A stretch of DNA of 64,000 nt from Lacinutrix sp. Hel_I_90 (GCF_000934685.1 NZ_JYNQ01000001.1:1910501-1974500), one strand, 5' to 3'. Positions 9,755 through 19,163 are shown, counted from the first letter of the stretch. Translations and numbers: made by a program. Notes: generated by a model not told the origin, from the sequence alone.

Positions 9755-10342
9755 TTAAAAAATATTATTGCGTATTAACATCGGGATCACTAAGCCTATC
9801 ACTACAGCAGAGATTACCATAACCCAGTCCCGTTTAGAGAATCTAAATATGGTCTGCATCAAATAGCCTAAAAACAAGACAATAAAGACGATAACAATTT
9901 GGGCAATCTCGATACCCAATGCGAATTTTAAAAGCAGCCATAATTTATTTTCTCCTGCAGAGAGATGCATTTTAAGTTCTCTTGCAAAACCCAAGCCGTG
10001 AATAAGTCCGAAAAACAATGTAGAAATAAACAAAACCCCCACCTTCTCTTTTTGAGCCCCTTTACCCGAGGTGAAAACATTAAAAATCGCTACGATTAAA
10101 ATAGTTACGGGTATTAAAAACTCTACTATACTCGCTTTAATACTTACCGCACCATAGGTTGCTAATACTAAAGATAGGGTATGACCAACAGTAAACATCG
10201 TTACTAATAAAAACACCCGTTTCCAATCTTTAAATAAATAAGGTACAGTTAAAACAATTAAAAACAGAATGTGATCGTAAGCATTTATATCTAAAACATG
10301 ATCGATACCATATTTTACATCAAACCAGAATTCTTGGAGCAT
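9755..10342 (-). CDS. HupE/UreJ family membrane protein
   Basis: 195 residues with about six hydrophobic helices. The motif HTLSLVLA, the FFGLIHGLGFA motif in the middle and the N-terminal GIDHVLDINAYDHILF are typical of the HupE/UreJ group, some members of which carry nickel or cobalt. No hydrogenase, urease or other nickel enzyme is in the window, so the substrate cannot be inferred. The 200-base gap to the dCMP deaminase holds no gene I can support. Confidence 0.85.
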   Translation of the reverse strand: MLQEFWFDVKYGIDHVLDINAYDHILFLIVLTVPYLFKDWKRVFLLVTMFTVGHTLSLVLATYGAVSIKASIVEFLIPVTILIVAIFNVFTSGKGAQKEKVGVLFISTLFFGLIHGLGFARELKMHLSAGENKLWLLLKFALGIEIAQIVIVFIVLFLGYLMQTIFRFSKRDWVMVISAVVIGLVIPMLIRNNIF

Positions 10343-10384
10343 AAGTAATAATTTTTGGGTGTTGGTAAATATATAAAAAAAGAG

Positions 10385-10412
10385 AAAAGCTCCAATATAA
10401 ATTGAAGCTTTT
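10385..10412 (-). terminator. Terminator after tRNA-Leu
   Basis: An inverted repeat (AAAAGCTCCAAT / ATTGAAGCTTTT, one mismatch, 4-base loop) lies immediately beyond the tRNA 3' end, followed on the minus strand by a pyrimidine and T run. Confidence 0.6.
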
Positions 10413-10414
10413 TG

Positions 10415-10494
10415 TACTCAAGGCGGGAATCGAACCCGCACTCCGAAGAATCGGATTTTGAATCCGACGCGTCTACCAATTCCGCCACTTGAGC
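10415..10494 (-). tRNA. tRNA-Leu (CAA)
   Basis: An 80-nt cloverleaf can be folded on the minus strand: acceptor arm GCTCAAG / CTTGAGT (first pair G-T), D arm with GGTAGACGC, anticodon stem TCGGA / TCCGA with loop TTCAAAA giving anticodon CAA, a class II extra arm (TTCTTCGGAGT), and T arm GCGGG-TTCGATT-CCCGC. The discriminator is A and the CCA end is not encoded. The long extra arm and the anticodon agree on leucine (UUG codons). Confidence 0.95.
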
Positions 10495-10505
10495 AATTGA
10501 GAGTA

Positions 10506-10513
10506 CAAAAATA
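10506..10513 (-). promoter_or_regulatory. Promoter -7 box for tRNA-Leu
   Basis: TATTTTTG on the minus strand matches TAnnTTTG and lies 12 bases before the mature tRNA 5' end. Confidence 0.55.
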
Positions 10514-10577
10514 TATCTTTTTTCTGTAAATGCCTTAAAAATAGTAGTGATTATGCTTTATAGATGAAAAAAAATTC

Positions 10578-10585
10578 TAAATTTG
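10578..10585 (+). promoter_or_regulatory. Promoter -7 box for prs
   Basis: TAAATTTG matches TAnnTTTG, 52 bases before the prs start. The leader contains a small inverted repeat (GGTGTT / AACACT). Confidence 0.5.
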
Positions 10586-10637
10586 CACCTCATTAAAAAT
10601 CAGGCGGTGTTAAACACTGCTAAACAACATTTTAACG

Positions 10638-11579
10638 ATGCCAAATACTAAGCCAGACGCTAAAATTTTTTCGATTACTCAAAGTAAAGTTTTAGCTGAA
10701 AAAATCGCAGCTGCCTATGGCACCAGTTTAGGTAACGTTATCACCTCTACTTATAGCGATGGAGAGTTTCAACCCTCTTACGAAGAATCTATACGTGGTA
10801 CACGAATTTTCATTATTGGATCTACCAATCCGAGTTCAGAAAATTTAATGGAGATGTTATTAATGATTGATGCTGCTAAACGTGCCTCTGCGAGACATAT
10901 TACAGCAGTATTGCCTTATTTTGGTTGGGCGAGACAAGACCGTAAAGACAAACCTAGAGTCCCAATCGCTGCTAAATTAGTAGCTAAAATGCTGGAAGCA
11001 GCGGGTGCAACTCGAATTATTACTATGGACTTGCATGCAGACCAGATACAAGGCTTTTTTGAAAAACCAGTAGACCATTTATTTGCATCAACTGTGTTTT
11101 TACCGTATTTAAAATCGTTAAACCTTAACAATTTGACGATTGCCTCTCCAGATATGGGAGGAAGCAAAAGAGCTTATGCCTATTCTAAAGCCCTTGAAAG
11201 CGATGTAGTGATTTGTTATAAACAGCGTGCTAAAGCAAATGTGATTTCTCATATGGAACTTATTGGCGACGTTACTGGTAAAAATGTGGTTTTAGTAGAC
11301 GATATGGTAGATACGGCTGGTACATTAACAAAAGCTGCCGATTTAATGATGGAGCGCGGTGCGCTAAGTGTAAGAGCGATTTGTACGCACCCTATTTTAT
11401 CTGGTAATGCTTATGAAAAATTAGAAAACTCTAAATTAGAAGAATTGATTGTTACAGATTCAATTCCTCTAAAACAAGAAAGTAAAAAAATTAAAGTGAT
11501 TAGCTGTGCCGATTTATTTGCTGAAGTGATGCATAATGTGCACTACAACAAATCGATTAGCTCTAAATTTTTAATGTAG
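10638..11579 (+). CDS. prs: Ribose-phosphate pyrophosphokinase
   Basis: Makes PRPP from ribose 5-phosphate and ATP for nucleotide, histidine and tryptophan synthesis. 313 residues, the normal class I length. The ATP-site segment YFGWARQDRKDK and the PRPP-binding loop VLVDDMVDTAGT are both intact, as are the Mg-binding His and Asp in MDLHADQIQGFF. It is followed by the L25 gene after 84 bases with no terminator between them, an arrangement common in Flavobacteriaceae (prs, L25/Ctc, pth). Confidence 0.97.
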   Translation: MPNTKPDAKIFSITQSKVLAEKIAAAYGTSLGNVITSTYSDGEFQPSYEESIRGTRIFIIGSTNPSSENLMEMLLMIDAAKRASARHITAVLPYFGWARQDRKDKPRVPIAAKLVAKMLEAAGATRIITMDLHADQIQGFFEKPVDHLFASTVFLPYLKSLNLNNLTIASPDMGGSKRAYAYSKALESDVVICYKQRAKANVISHMELIGDVTGKNVVLVDDMVDTAGTLTKAADLMMERGALSVRAICTHPILSGNAYEKLENSKLEELIVTDSIPLKQESKKIKVISCADLFAEVMHNVHYNKSISSKFLM

Positions 11580-11663
11580 TGGTAGCATAACCTTAACACA
11601 GGAAAGACCATTTACAGACAATCAATAACAAGTATATAAATAAATTAAATATAAATAAAAACA

Positions 11664-12311
11664 ATGAAATCAATTACAATCAACGGATCTCAAAGAGAAA
11701 GCGTGGGCGGCAAAGCAACAAAAGCCTTACGTAATGCTGGTCAGGTTCCTTGCGTATTATACGGAGGAGACAAAGCAGTGCATTTCTCGGCACCTGAATT
11801 AGCATTCTCTAAATTGGTATACACAGCTAATGCGCATACAGTTGTAATAGAATTAGCAAACGGCGAAACATTCAATGCTATTTTACAAGACATTCAATTT
11901 CACCCAGTAACAGACAGAATCTTACACGTAGACTTCTACCAAACCTTTGAAGACAAAGCAGTAAGTATGACTATTCCAGTAAACTTTATTGGAAATCCAC
12001 GTGGTGTTAAAAATGGTGGTGTTTTGCGTAAAAACAAACGTAGCTTAAGAGTAAAAGCTTTGCCAGGAAATTTACCAGATTATATTGATGCTGAAATTTC
12101 TGAGCTTAAAATTGGAAACAAACTATACATCACTTCTTTAGCAAGCGATGATTTCACATTCTTACACCCTGATAACACAGTGGTATGTTTAGTAAGACGT
12201 TCTAGACAAGCAATTACTGAAGATATTGAAGATGAAGAAGCTGAAGATGAAGATGAAGCAGGAGATGTTCCAGCAACAGAAACTGATGATGCAGCAGCAG
12301 TAAAAGAATAA
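11664..12311 (+). CDS. 50S ribosomal protein L25/general stress protein Ctc
   Basis: 215 residues. The N-terminal ~90 residues are the L25 5S-rRNA-binding domain ([20 protein letters not shown], then [12 protein letters not shown]). A C-terminal TL5/Ctc beta domain follows ([23 protein letters not shown]), with a long acidic tail rich in Glu and Asp from about residue 185. The acidic tail is usual in this group. It binds 5S rRNA in the large ribosomal subunit. Confidence 0.95.
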   Translation: MKSITINGSQRESVGGKATKALRNAGQVPCVLYGGDKAVHFSAPELAFSKLVYTANAHTVVIELANGETFNAILQDIQFHPVTDRILHVDFYQTFEDKAVSMTIPVNFIGNPRGVKNGGVLRKNKRSLRVKALPGNLPDYIDAEISELKIGNKLYITSLASDDFTFLHPDNTVVCLVRRSRQAITEDIEDEEAEDEDEAGDVPATETDDAAAVKE

Positions 12312-12334
12312 AGGTCACCTTTTTAAATACTATA

Positions 12335-12368
12335 AAGCATTCTGTTTATTCAGGATGCTTTTTTTATT
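12335..12368 (+). terminator. Terminator after the L25 gene
   Basis: Stem AAGCATtCTG / CAGgATGCTT with a TTTATT loop and a run of eight T. Confidence 0.85.
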
Positions 12369-12379
12369 TTTACTGAAAA

Positions 12380-13027
12380 ATGATTCCGTTTATGTTTAAA
12401 TCTATTATTAAGCTTTTCAGAAAAAACAAAACAAAACCCCTTTTAGAAGCACAAGATCCCATGAAAAAATTTCTTATTATCGGCTTAGGAAACATTGGCG
12501 AAAAGTACGAAAACACCCGCCATAACATCGGTTTTAAAATTTTAGATTATTTTGCCAAAAAAGAAACACTCACCTTCGAAACACAAAAGCTTGGGGAGGT
12601 AGCCACGTATAAATTTAAAGGAAGAACCTTTATATTACTCAAACCAAATACCTATATGAATTTGAGCGGTAAAGCAATTTTATACTGGATGACTAAAGAA
12701 AAGATTCTATTAGAAAATATGCTTGTCATTACAGACGATTTAAACTTACCCTTTGGCAGCATTCGTGTAAAAACGAAAGGTAGTGCTGGCGGTCATAATG
12801 GCTTAAAAGATACTCAAGACAAATTAAATACTTCAAATTATAATCGGTTTCGATTTGGTATTAGTGACGCCTTTTCTAAGGGAAGTCAAGTGGATTATGT
12901 GTTGGGTGAATGGACACCAGAGGAAGATAAGGTACTAAACGAAAGATTAGACCAGGCGGTTGCGTTAATAAAATCCTTTGGTTTAGCAGGAATAAATACC
13001 ACGATGAATCTCTTTAATGGAAAATAA
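12380..13027 (+). CDS. pth: Peptidyl-tRNA hydrolase
   Basis: Cleaves peptidyl-tRNA released by stalled ribosomes. The core begins at MKKFLIIGLGNIG (residue 28); the catalytic His lies in NTRHNIGF and the substrate-contact Asn and Asp in KPNTYMNLSG and ITDDLNLPFG. A ~27-residue basic N-terminal extension precedes the core, as I recall for flavobacterial homologues. The start is uncertain: ATGs at 12380, 12392 and 12461 are all possible. It is separated from the L25 gene by a terminator, so it has its own transcript or relies on read-through. Confidence 0.94.
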   Translation: MIPFMFKSIIKLFRKNKTKPLLEAQDPMKKFLIIGLGNIGEKYENTRHNIGFKILDYFAKKETLTFETQKLGEVATYKFKGRTFILLKPNTYMNLSGKAILYWMTKEKILLENMLVITDDLNLPFGSIRVKTKGSAGGHNGLKDTQDKLNTSNYNRFRFGISDAFSKGSQVDYVLGEWTPEEDKVLNERLDQAVALIKSFGLAGINTTMNLFNGK

Positions 13028-13030
13028 AAA

Positions 13031-13057
13031 GGAAGCGCATAGCGCTTCCTTTTTTTA
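13031..13057. terminator. Bidirectional terminator between pth and the metallopeptidase
   Basis: Perfect 8-base stem GGAAGCGC / GCGCTTCC with a 3-base loop, an A-rich stretch before and eight T after, placed between two convergent genes. Confidence 0.9.
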
Positions 13058-13083
13058 TTTATACTAGAGGTATAGTGACCAGT

Positions 13084-16000
13084 TTAGTTTACTATAATCT
13101 TTTTGGTCTGACTATTCACTCCGTCTGAAACTTGTAATACATAGAGTCCTGATTGTACAGCTCCTAAATTAATAGTCTCATTAAAATCAGGATTATTCTC
13201 GTAGCGTTTATCATAAACACTACGCCCTCTCATATCAAAAACTGAAATTTGAATACCGTTAGTAGACGTATTGGCTAATTGTATATTAAAGGAACCGTTA
13301 TTTGGATTTGGATATAGTTTGAAATTTGAAATAGTACTCTCAAACTCATCAACAGATAAAGAACCTTGAACACATAGTTCTAAATCAAAGCTATTCCAAT
13401 TTCCGCCATCTGCGTCGGCATCATCAACAACGGTTAAAATCCAATCACCCCCAGACATTTCACCATATAATAATGATAGATCACCTTCTGGTAAATAACT
13501 TCCTGTAAAAGGAGCAACCCCTCCAGTAATAGGACCTCCGGTAGATTCCTGATCAAAAATAGTTGCGGTATAATTATCACCATTTCCACCATTATCTGAA
13601 GTCAACTCCACTATCGTTCCATTAGGACTCGTTAAAGTAATATCTAAATCGGCATCCCAAGTATGTGTAATATCTATAGTCACATTAACATCTGTAACTG
13701 GAAAATTATCTGCCACGTTAATAACTGAAGTATACGAATTTCCTGCACCACTAGCAGATATAGCAACGGGAAGATCTGTTGCAGAAAATGTACTACAGGT
13801 TAAATTTGCTGTTGTAAAACTAAACGCACTTGATGGGCTAGCCGTTGCACATTGATTTGAAGCAGTTACTCTCCAGTAATATTGTGAATTAGCGTTAAGT
13901 GATGTTGTCGTATATGATGTCGTCTGAACGGTAGCCGACTCAACAATAGTAGAAAACCCTGCATCACTTGCTACCTCAACAAAATAGTCTTCCGCATTCA
14001 CATCACCATTCCATATTAAATCACCATCTGCAGAAATATCAATCGCACCATTAGAAGGAGATATTAAGGTCACCGTGTTAATTGTGCTACTGAAAACGTT
14101 TAGAGTAGCATCTGCAGATTTTGTTAGAGTTCCTGAGGTTCCTTCAATAGTAAAATCATATGAACCTACTGCTAAACTTCCTGTTCCAGACACCGTGACA
14201 GTTCCTGAAGTTCCATCTGCAGAAGCCGAGGTCGGATTAATGACTGCAGTAGCCCCTGTTGGTAATCCAACCACAGAAAAGTTTGTGGTATCACTAAAGC
14301 CTAAAAAAGTATTATAGGTAAAATTATAAATAGCGTCTGCTGGTTGGCACACATCAATTACTGGGTTAGAAACAGTAATCACAAATTCTGATTCTTGAAT
14401 AGAGAAATTTGCAGCGTTTACCGAATAAAAAATATTATTATTCCCTTCAACAATAACTCTTGCCAACGAAGTGTCTCCTCCAGTAAGCGGCACTGTAACA
14501 TCCTGCGTACCATCATTAGGCACACCAGAAGCCATCGTAAACGGAAATGTTAGACCACCGTCAATAGACAGTAATATATTTACTGTTGGTGTATTCACCG
14601 CACCTCCAGCTGTTCCTGCCACATCCCAAGTTACGGTTTGTGTAGAGCCAGCATCCCAAGTGACGTTAGTCGTTTGAGAGGTCACTGTGAACGGTCCTGA
14701 TGCACCATCTACCGTAACTAACATTTCATCAAAATCAGATTGTGGTGTTTGTCCAACGCCTCCAGCTTCAGAACGATCTCTAACCGTTAGTGCGAAATTT
14801 AAATCTCTTCCCACAGTCGACACAGTTTCCCATGATGAATTATCCAGCGTTTCCACGGGGGTAATTTCTGTTAGTTGCCCGTTTAACACTCTATCTAATA
14901 TAGGCATGTATCTGTTTGGTGACGTACTTGGTGGTCTAGAACGCCATAAAGCACCTGTCGTTTTAGTAGGTCCAAAATTTCCATTCGTAGTAACACCATC
15001 ATCTATTTGTTCCCAGCAATACGTTAACACATCTCCCCCATCCGCATCGGTCGCAGAGGCCTTTAAAATAAAGGCTGTACCATTTGGAATAGTATAATTA
15101 GAACCTGCATTGGCTACTGGCGGATTGTTTGTAATGTTTGTGGTTACAGCACAGTTATTTGGCGACGTAGCTACATTAGTTAAAATTTGATCGATACTGT
15201 GATAATGAAAATAAGGATCACTATGATCTTGAACATCATTTCCTCCTGTAATACCAGCATAACCCATAATGGTTGTTCCACTTCCTGGTTCTGCATTCAC
15301 TCCAGTTCCTTCAGAATTAAAAGAGAAGGTATGGTTCGCACCCATTTGGTGACCTACCTCGTGAGGCACATAGTCAATATCAAAAAAGTCAGACATATAA
15401 GGCCCGCCATTATTATCCGTAAATTCGTGTGCTGAAAAACCACTACCTTTACCACTTGCACAAACACAGCCAATACAACCAGCGTTACCATTATTACTTG
15501 CAAAAGCGAATAAGTGCCCTATGTCATAATCTGCTGCTCCAACAGTAGCGGTAAGGTTTGCTTGTAAATCACCATTCAAATCGGTTCCATAAGGATCAGG
15601 AACTGAAGGGGAGTAAATTAAGTCTATTGCTGGATCATCAAGGGTATCAACCAAAACAAAAGTAATGGCCATATCCACTTCAAAGACCTCATTCATTCTA
15701 TTTAAAGTAGAAACCACTTGAGCTAAAGCATCTGCTCTATTATCACCATTTCCTGCATTGCCATCATCCCAAAAATTAGTATATTCTTGAGTAACAGAGA
15801 TGGCTATTCTAAAGGTTCTTAATAATTGATCATTAGCATCTCTTGAAGTGGAAAGACTTCCTTTTCTTTTAGAAATATCTACATCGTCTGTTAGACATTC
15901 AAAAGTTTCAGATGAATTTAATTGGGCTGTCCGGTTATAAATTAAATACTGATCATTTGACACTTTGGTTACCGGTTGAATAAAAACAGTTTCTTTACCT

Positions 16001-16419
16001 GGCTCAGAAATCATAGCTTTTAAACCTAATGGTGTGATACTAAATCTAATTCGTGTTCCAGAGCCATCGGTTCTTGAGCCCAAATACGTTTTAATTTCTG
16101 GGTGTTCGTTATCATTAGATGAGAATATTGAAGTCTCAACAATTCTAAATTGTTGTAATTTTCCATCAACATTAGGGAAATTAACAATGGTATTTGATTT
16201 TCCATTTGAATTTGATCGTAACGGTGCACCAAACAATTGTTGTTTAAGACTTTGAATATTCAATTGAAGAATTTCTGAATTGTCAGCATCTAAATTTTTT
16301 AGAGAAACACCAGCTTTTCCTTCTTGAAAAGAAGTGGTACTCCATAACTCATTTTGACTATAGGCATTAATAGAAAAAATAAAAATACTTAAGAGTAAGT
16401 AATGTAATTTTAGTTTCAT
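13084..16419 (-). CDS. Secreted reprolysin-like metallopeptidase with type IX sorting tail
   Basis: 1111 residues from the ATG at 16419; the open frame goes on upstream, but this start gives a clean signal peptide (KLHYLLLSIFIFSINAYSQ). The zinc site HEVGHQMGANH is complete (His353, His357, His363) and belongs to the metzincin/reprolysin-like clan. Beyond it are PKD/cadherin-like beta segments, a fibronectin-type-III-like unit (~790-880), and a proprotein-convertase P-domain (~900-1030, with HTWDADLDITLTSP and DWILTVVDDADADGG). The last ~75 residues (KLYPNPNNGSFNI ... GLYVLQV ... KIIVN) are a type A C-terminal sorting domain for the type IX secretion system. It is probably exported to the cell surface or medium to digest protein. 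Terminator-flanked and alone in its transcript. Confidence 0.94.
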   Translation of the reverse strand: MKLKLHYLLLSIFIFSINAYSQNELWSTTSFQEGKAGVSLKNLDADNSEILQLNIQSLKQQLFGAPLRSNSNGKSNTIVNFPNVDGKLQQFRIVETSIFSSNDNEHPEIKTYLGSRTDGSGTRIRFSITPLGLKAMISEPGKETVFIQPVTKVSNDQYLIYNRTAQLNSSETFECLTDDVDISKRKGSLSTSRDANDQLLRTFRIAISVTQEYTNFWDDGNAGNGDNRADALAQVVSTLNRMNEVFEVDMAITFVLVDTLDDPAIDLIYSPSVPDPYGTDLNGDLQANLTATVGAADYDIGHLFAFASNNGNAGCIGCVCASGKGSGFSAHEFTDNNGGPYMSDFFDIDYVPHEVGHQMGANHTFSFNSEGTGVNAEPGSGTTIMGYAGITGGNDVQDHSDPYFHYHSIDQILTNVATSPNNCAVTTNITNNPPVANAGSNYTIPNGTAFILKASATDADGGDVLTYCWEQIDDGVTTNGNFGPTKTTGALWRSRPPSTSPNRYMPILDRVLNGQLTEITPVETLDNSSWETVSTVGRDLNFALTVRDRSEAGGVGQTPQSDFDEMLVTVDGASGPFTVTSQTTNVTWDAGSTQTVTWDVAGTAGGAVNTPTVNILLSIDGGLTFPFTMASGVPNDGTQDVTVPLTGGDTSLARVIVEGNNNIFYSVNAANFSIQESEFVITVSNPVIDVCQPADAIYNFTYNTFLGFSDTTNFSVVGLPTGATAVINPTSASADGTSGTVTVSGTGSLAVGSYDFTIEGTSGTLTKSADATLNVFSSTINTVTLISPSNGAIDISADGDLIWNGDVNAEDYFVEVASDAGFSTIVESATVQTTSYTTTSLNANSQYYWRVTASNQCATASPSSAFSFTTANLTCSTFSATDLPVAISASGAGNSYTSVINVADNFPVTDVNVTIDITHTWDADLDITLTSPNGTIVELTSDNGGNGDNYTATIFDQESTGGPITGGVAPFTGSYLPEGDLSLLYGEMSGGDWILTVVDDADADGGNWNSFDLELCVQGSLSVDEFESTISNFKLYPNPNNGSFNIQLANTSTNGIQISVFDMRGRSVYDKRYENNPDFNETINLGAVQSGLYVLQVSDGVNSQTKKIIVN

Positions 16420-16874
16420 ATATCTAGGTAATTGATTAATTAAATTCAAAATAACTAATAAATTTCATAAAAACATAGAAATAAGTCAAAAAACTAGCTG
16501 CTGTGAAAAACCTATAAAACCAACAGGATAAGACGGTTTAAAGAATATAGCCCACACTGTCTTTTAATCGAAAAATTATGCGTTTAGTCTTATTTATTTG
16601 CATAGTGCAGATTTAATTTTGTCTAACTACACCTCAAAAAACAAAAAAGCCAATTTATTTTAAAGCAATAAAGAATACTGCCTTTACAATTTTACTATTA
16701 ACTACTACAAATCATAATTGGATTAACAAGTCTGCTGTGACTATAGGTCAAATAGTGATGTAAAAAACATACAACTTAAAAAATCAGATTTAAATATTTT
16801 AACCATCAGTTTTTTTGCAAATTTTATATAGAAGCAATACAACCCTGCTTTTTAAAGAATAAAAAACTAAATGT

Positions 16875-16882
16875 TATATTTG
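16875..16882 (+). promoter_or_regulatory. Promoter-like -7 box upstream of ribF
   Basis: TATATTTG matches the consensus. A transcript from here would begin inside the hairpin at 16883-16917. A second match, TATTTTTG (16917-16924), lies closer to ribF. Confidence 0.4.
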
Positions 16883-16917
16883 AAAGCCAATTCAGTTTAA
16901 TTCAGTTGGCTTTTTTT
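16883..16917 (+). terminator. Terminator-like hairpin just before ribF
   Basis: Stem AAAGCCAA / TTGGCTTT, 15-base loop and a run of seven T. No plus-strand gene lies upstream, so it either ends an unseen transcript from the gene-free region or acts as a leader element. Confidence 0.5.
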
Positions 16918-16942
16918 ATTTTTGTATCTAAACTTTTAATAT

Positions 16943-17860
16943 TTGGAATCAACAGCGTCTAAAAAAAAGCATACAGTTGTCACCATTGGTACTTTTGATG
17001 GCGTACATATTGGACACCAGAAAATAATAGAACGTCTCATTCAGGTTGGTAAAACCAAAGATTTGGAGCCCACAATCTTGACGTTTTTTCCACATCCACG
17101 AATGGTATTACAGAAAGATGCCAATATTAAGCTCATCAATACTATAGCCGAGAAAGAAACGATACTTAAGGGTTTTGGGCTAGAGAACTTGGTGATTAAA
17201 AAATTTACTCAGGAATTTTCGCGCTTAACCGCAGAAGAGTTTGTAGCGACCATTTTAGTCAATCAACTCAAAGCAAAACACATTATTATAGGTTACGACC
17301 ATCATTTTGGCAGAAATCGTTCAGCTAATATTGATGATTTAATCACTTTTGGAAAACACTATGGCTTTGAAGTCGAAGCCATAAGCGCTCAAGATATCGA
17401 TGAAGTTGCTGTGAGTTCTACTAAAATAAGAAAAGCATTAGCTCAGGGCGATATTGCCACAGCTAATAGCTTTTTAGGCTATGCTTTTTTTCTTACTGGA
17501 TTAGTTGTAAAAGGCAAAGGCTTAGGGCGCACCTTAAGCTTCCCTACTGCTAATTTACAGATTGAAGAAGCCTATAAACTCATCCCGAAACAAGGTGTTT
17601 ATATTGTGAAATCAATAATTAACGGTATACTTGTTTTTGGAATGATGAATATTGGAAATAACCCAACCGTAAATGGTATTGAAGAAACAGTAGAAGTGCA
17701 TTTCTTTAATTTTGACGCCTCTCTTTATGGTAAACCTTTAAAAGTTGAATTACTCCACAGACTAAGAGATGAACATAAATTTAACTCTGTAGATGCCCTA
17801 AAACAACAACTACAGCAAGACCAACTGAATGCTTTAAAATTTATTGAAACGCATGCTTAA
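16943..17860 (+). CDS. ribF: Bifunctional riboflavin kinase/FAD synthetase
   Basis: Makes FMN and then FAD from riboflavin. 305 residues. The N-terminal nucleotidyltransferase half has GTFDGVHIGHQK and HHFGRNRS; the C-terminal flavokinase half has GKGLGRTLSFPTANLQ, with the PTAN motif that binds ATP and Mg. The start is TTG: an in-frame TAA lies two codons upstream (16937-16939) and there is no ATG before the conserved core, so this choice is nearly forced. Its 3' end overlaps the HTTM gene by eight bases. Confidence 0.95.
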   Translation: MESTASKKKHTVVTIGTFDGVHIGHQKIIERLIQVGKTKDLEPTILTFFPHPRMVLQKDANIKLINTIAEKETILKGFGLENLVIKKFTQEFSRLTAEEFVATILVNQLKAKHIIIGYDHHFGRNRSANIDDLITFGKHYGFEVEAISAQDIDEVAVSSTKIRKALAQGDIATANSFLGYAFFLTGLVVKGKGLGRTLSFPTANLQIEEAYKLIPKQGVYIVKSIINGILVFGMMNIGNNPTVNGIEETVEVHFFNFDASLYGKPLKVELLHRLRDEHKFNSVDALKQQLQQDQLNALKFIETHA

Positions 17861-19163
17861 TAAGTTCCTTTTTAAACAAATAGACAATAGTGGATTAATC
17901 GTCTTTAGAATTGTTTTTGGTTTGCTCTGTTTTTTAGAATCTGTTGGTGCTATTTTCACTGGATGGGTTTCACGCACATTAGTACAACCTAAATTCACCT
18001 TTTCCTTTATTGGTTTTGAGTTTTTACAACCCTTACCGGGAAACTGGATGTATGTATATTATGTAATCATGGGGATGTTTGGGCTCTTAATTATGGTTGG
18101 TTACAAATACAGATTTAGCATTATTGCGTTTGGTTTGATGTGGGCTTCGGTGTATTTAATGCAAAAAGCGTCGTATAACAATCATTATTATTTTTTAATG
18201 TTATTGTGTTTAATTATGGCTTTTCTACCGGCAAGCAAGTATGCTTCCATTGATGCTAAATTAAGACCAAGTATTAAGCGTTTCTCTATGCCACAATGGT
18301 GTAGGTGGGTTTTTGTCTTACAGTTGCTAATTCTTTACACCTACGCATCTATCGCCAAACTATATCCCGATTGGTTAGACCTAAGCGTACCCAAGTTATT
18401 GATGAAAAGCAAAGCTAACTTACCTTTTATAGGTGACTTTTTACAGCATGAGTTTATGCCCTATTTGGTCGCTTATGGCGGCATTTTATTTGATGGTTTA
18501 ATTATACCCTTACTCCTATTTAAACGTACTAGAAAATATGCTTTTATTGTTTCCATTTTCTTTCACATGTTTAACTCAATTGTGTTTCAAGTTGGTGTGT
18601 TTCCTTACTTATCTTTAGCTTTTTCGCTATTCTTTTTTGAACCTAAAACCATTAGAAACCTCTTTTTAAAACGCAAATCATTATATACAGAAGGTGAAGT
18701 TATCGTTCCTAACTACAAAACCCCTTTATTAGTTTTTGCTAGTATTTATTTTGTTATTCAAGTGTTATTACCCATACGCCATCACTTTATTCCCGATGAT
18801 GTCCTCTGGACCGAAGAAGGCCACAGACTCTCTTGGCGTATGATGTTGCGTTCTAAAAGTAGTTATACCAGTTACAAAGTGGTCGATAAAGCAACAGGGG
18901 AAATAATACCTATAAATTTAGAACATTATTTAACCAGAAAACAAATAAGACTAGCTAGTACAAAGCCCGATGTTATTTGGCAATTTGCTCAGTATTTAAA
19001 GGAAGACTTTAAAAAGAAAGATAAGGATATACAGGTGTTTGTTAATGCCAACGTGAGTGTTAATAATAAACCTCATCACCAACTTATTGATCCCAAAGTA
19101 GACCTGGCAAATGTAGAATGGAACGTTTTTAAACACAACGATTGGATACGCCCTTCAAAATAG
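17853..19163 (+). CDS. HTTM-domain membrane protein (vitamin-K-dependent carboxylase-like)
   Basis: 436 residues with about eight hydrophobic segments in the first 300 (for example FRIVFGLLCFLESVGAIF and NHYYFLMLLCLIMAFLPA), a pattern of the HTTM (horizontally transferred transmembrane) domain related to gamma-glutamyl carboxylase, and a ~140-residue soluble C-terminal part (EEGHRLSWRMMLRSKSSYTSY). The conserved NHYYF and KLYPDWL segments support the call. The bacterial function is not known and may not be carboxylation. It starts inside the last codons of ribF, so the two are translationally coupled. Confidence 0.85.
   Translation: MLNKFLFKQIDNSGLIVFRIVFGLLCFLESVGAIFTGWVSRTLVQPKFTFSFIGFEFLQPLPGNWMYVYYVIMGMFGLLIMVGYKYRFSIIAFGLMWASVYLMQKASYNNHYYFLMLLCLIMAFLPASKYASIDAKLRPSIKRFSMPQWCRWVFVLQLLILYTYASIAKLYPDWLDLSVPKLLMKSKANLPFIGDFLQHEFMPYLVAYGGILFDGLIIPLLLFKRTRKYAFIVSIFFHMFNSIVFQVGVFPYLSLAFSLFFFEPKTIRNLFLKRKSLYTEGEVIVPNYKTPLLVFASIYFVIQVLLPIRHHFIPDDVLWTEEGHRLSWRMMLRSKSSYTSYKVVDKATGEIIPINLEHYLTRKQIRLASTKPDVIWQFAQYLKEDFKKKDKDIQVFVNANVSVNNKPHHQLIDPKVDLANVEWNVFKHNDWIRPSK

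Larger units (their letters stand above)
16420..16942. other. Gene-free region between the metallopeptidase and ribF
   Basis: No coding frame is supported. The right end holds two promoter-like boxes and a hairpin (annotated separately); the left end must hold the metallopeptidase promoter, for which I see only a near match (TTATTTTG, about 16447-16454 on the minus strand). Confidence 0.5.

Noticed and set aside
16917-16924. TATTTTTG as the main ribF promoter
   Set aside because: Matches the -7 consensus but lies in the T run of the hairpin, where T-rich boxes arise by chance; kept only as a mention.
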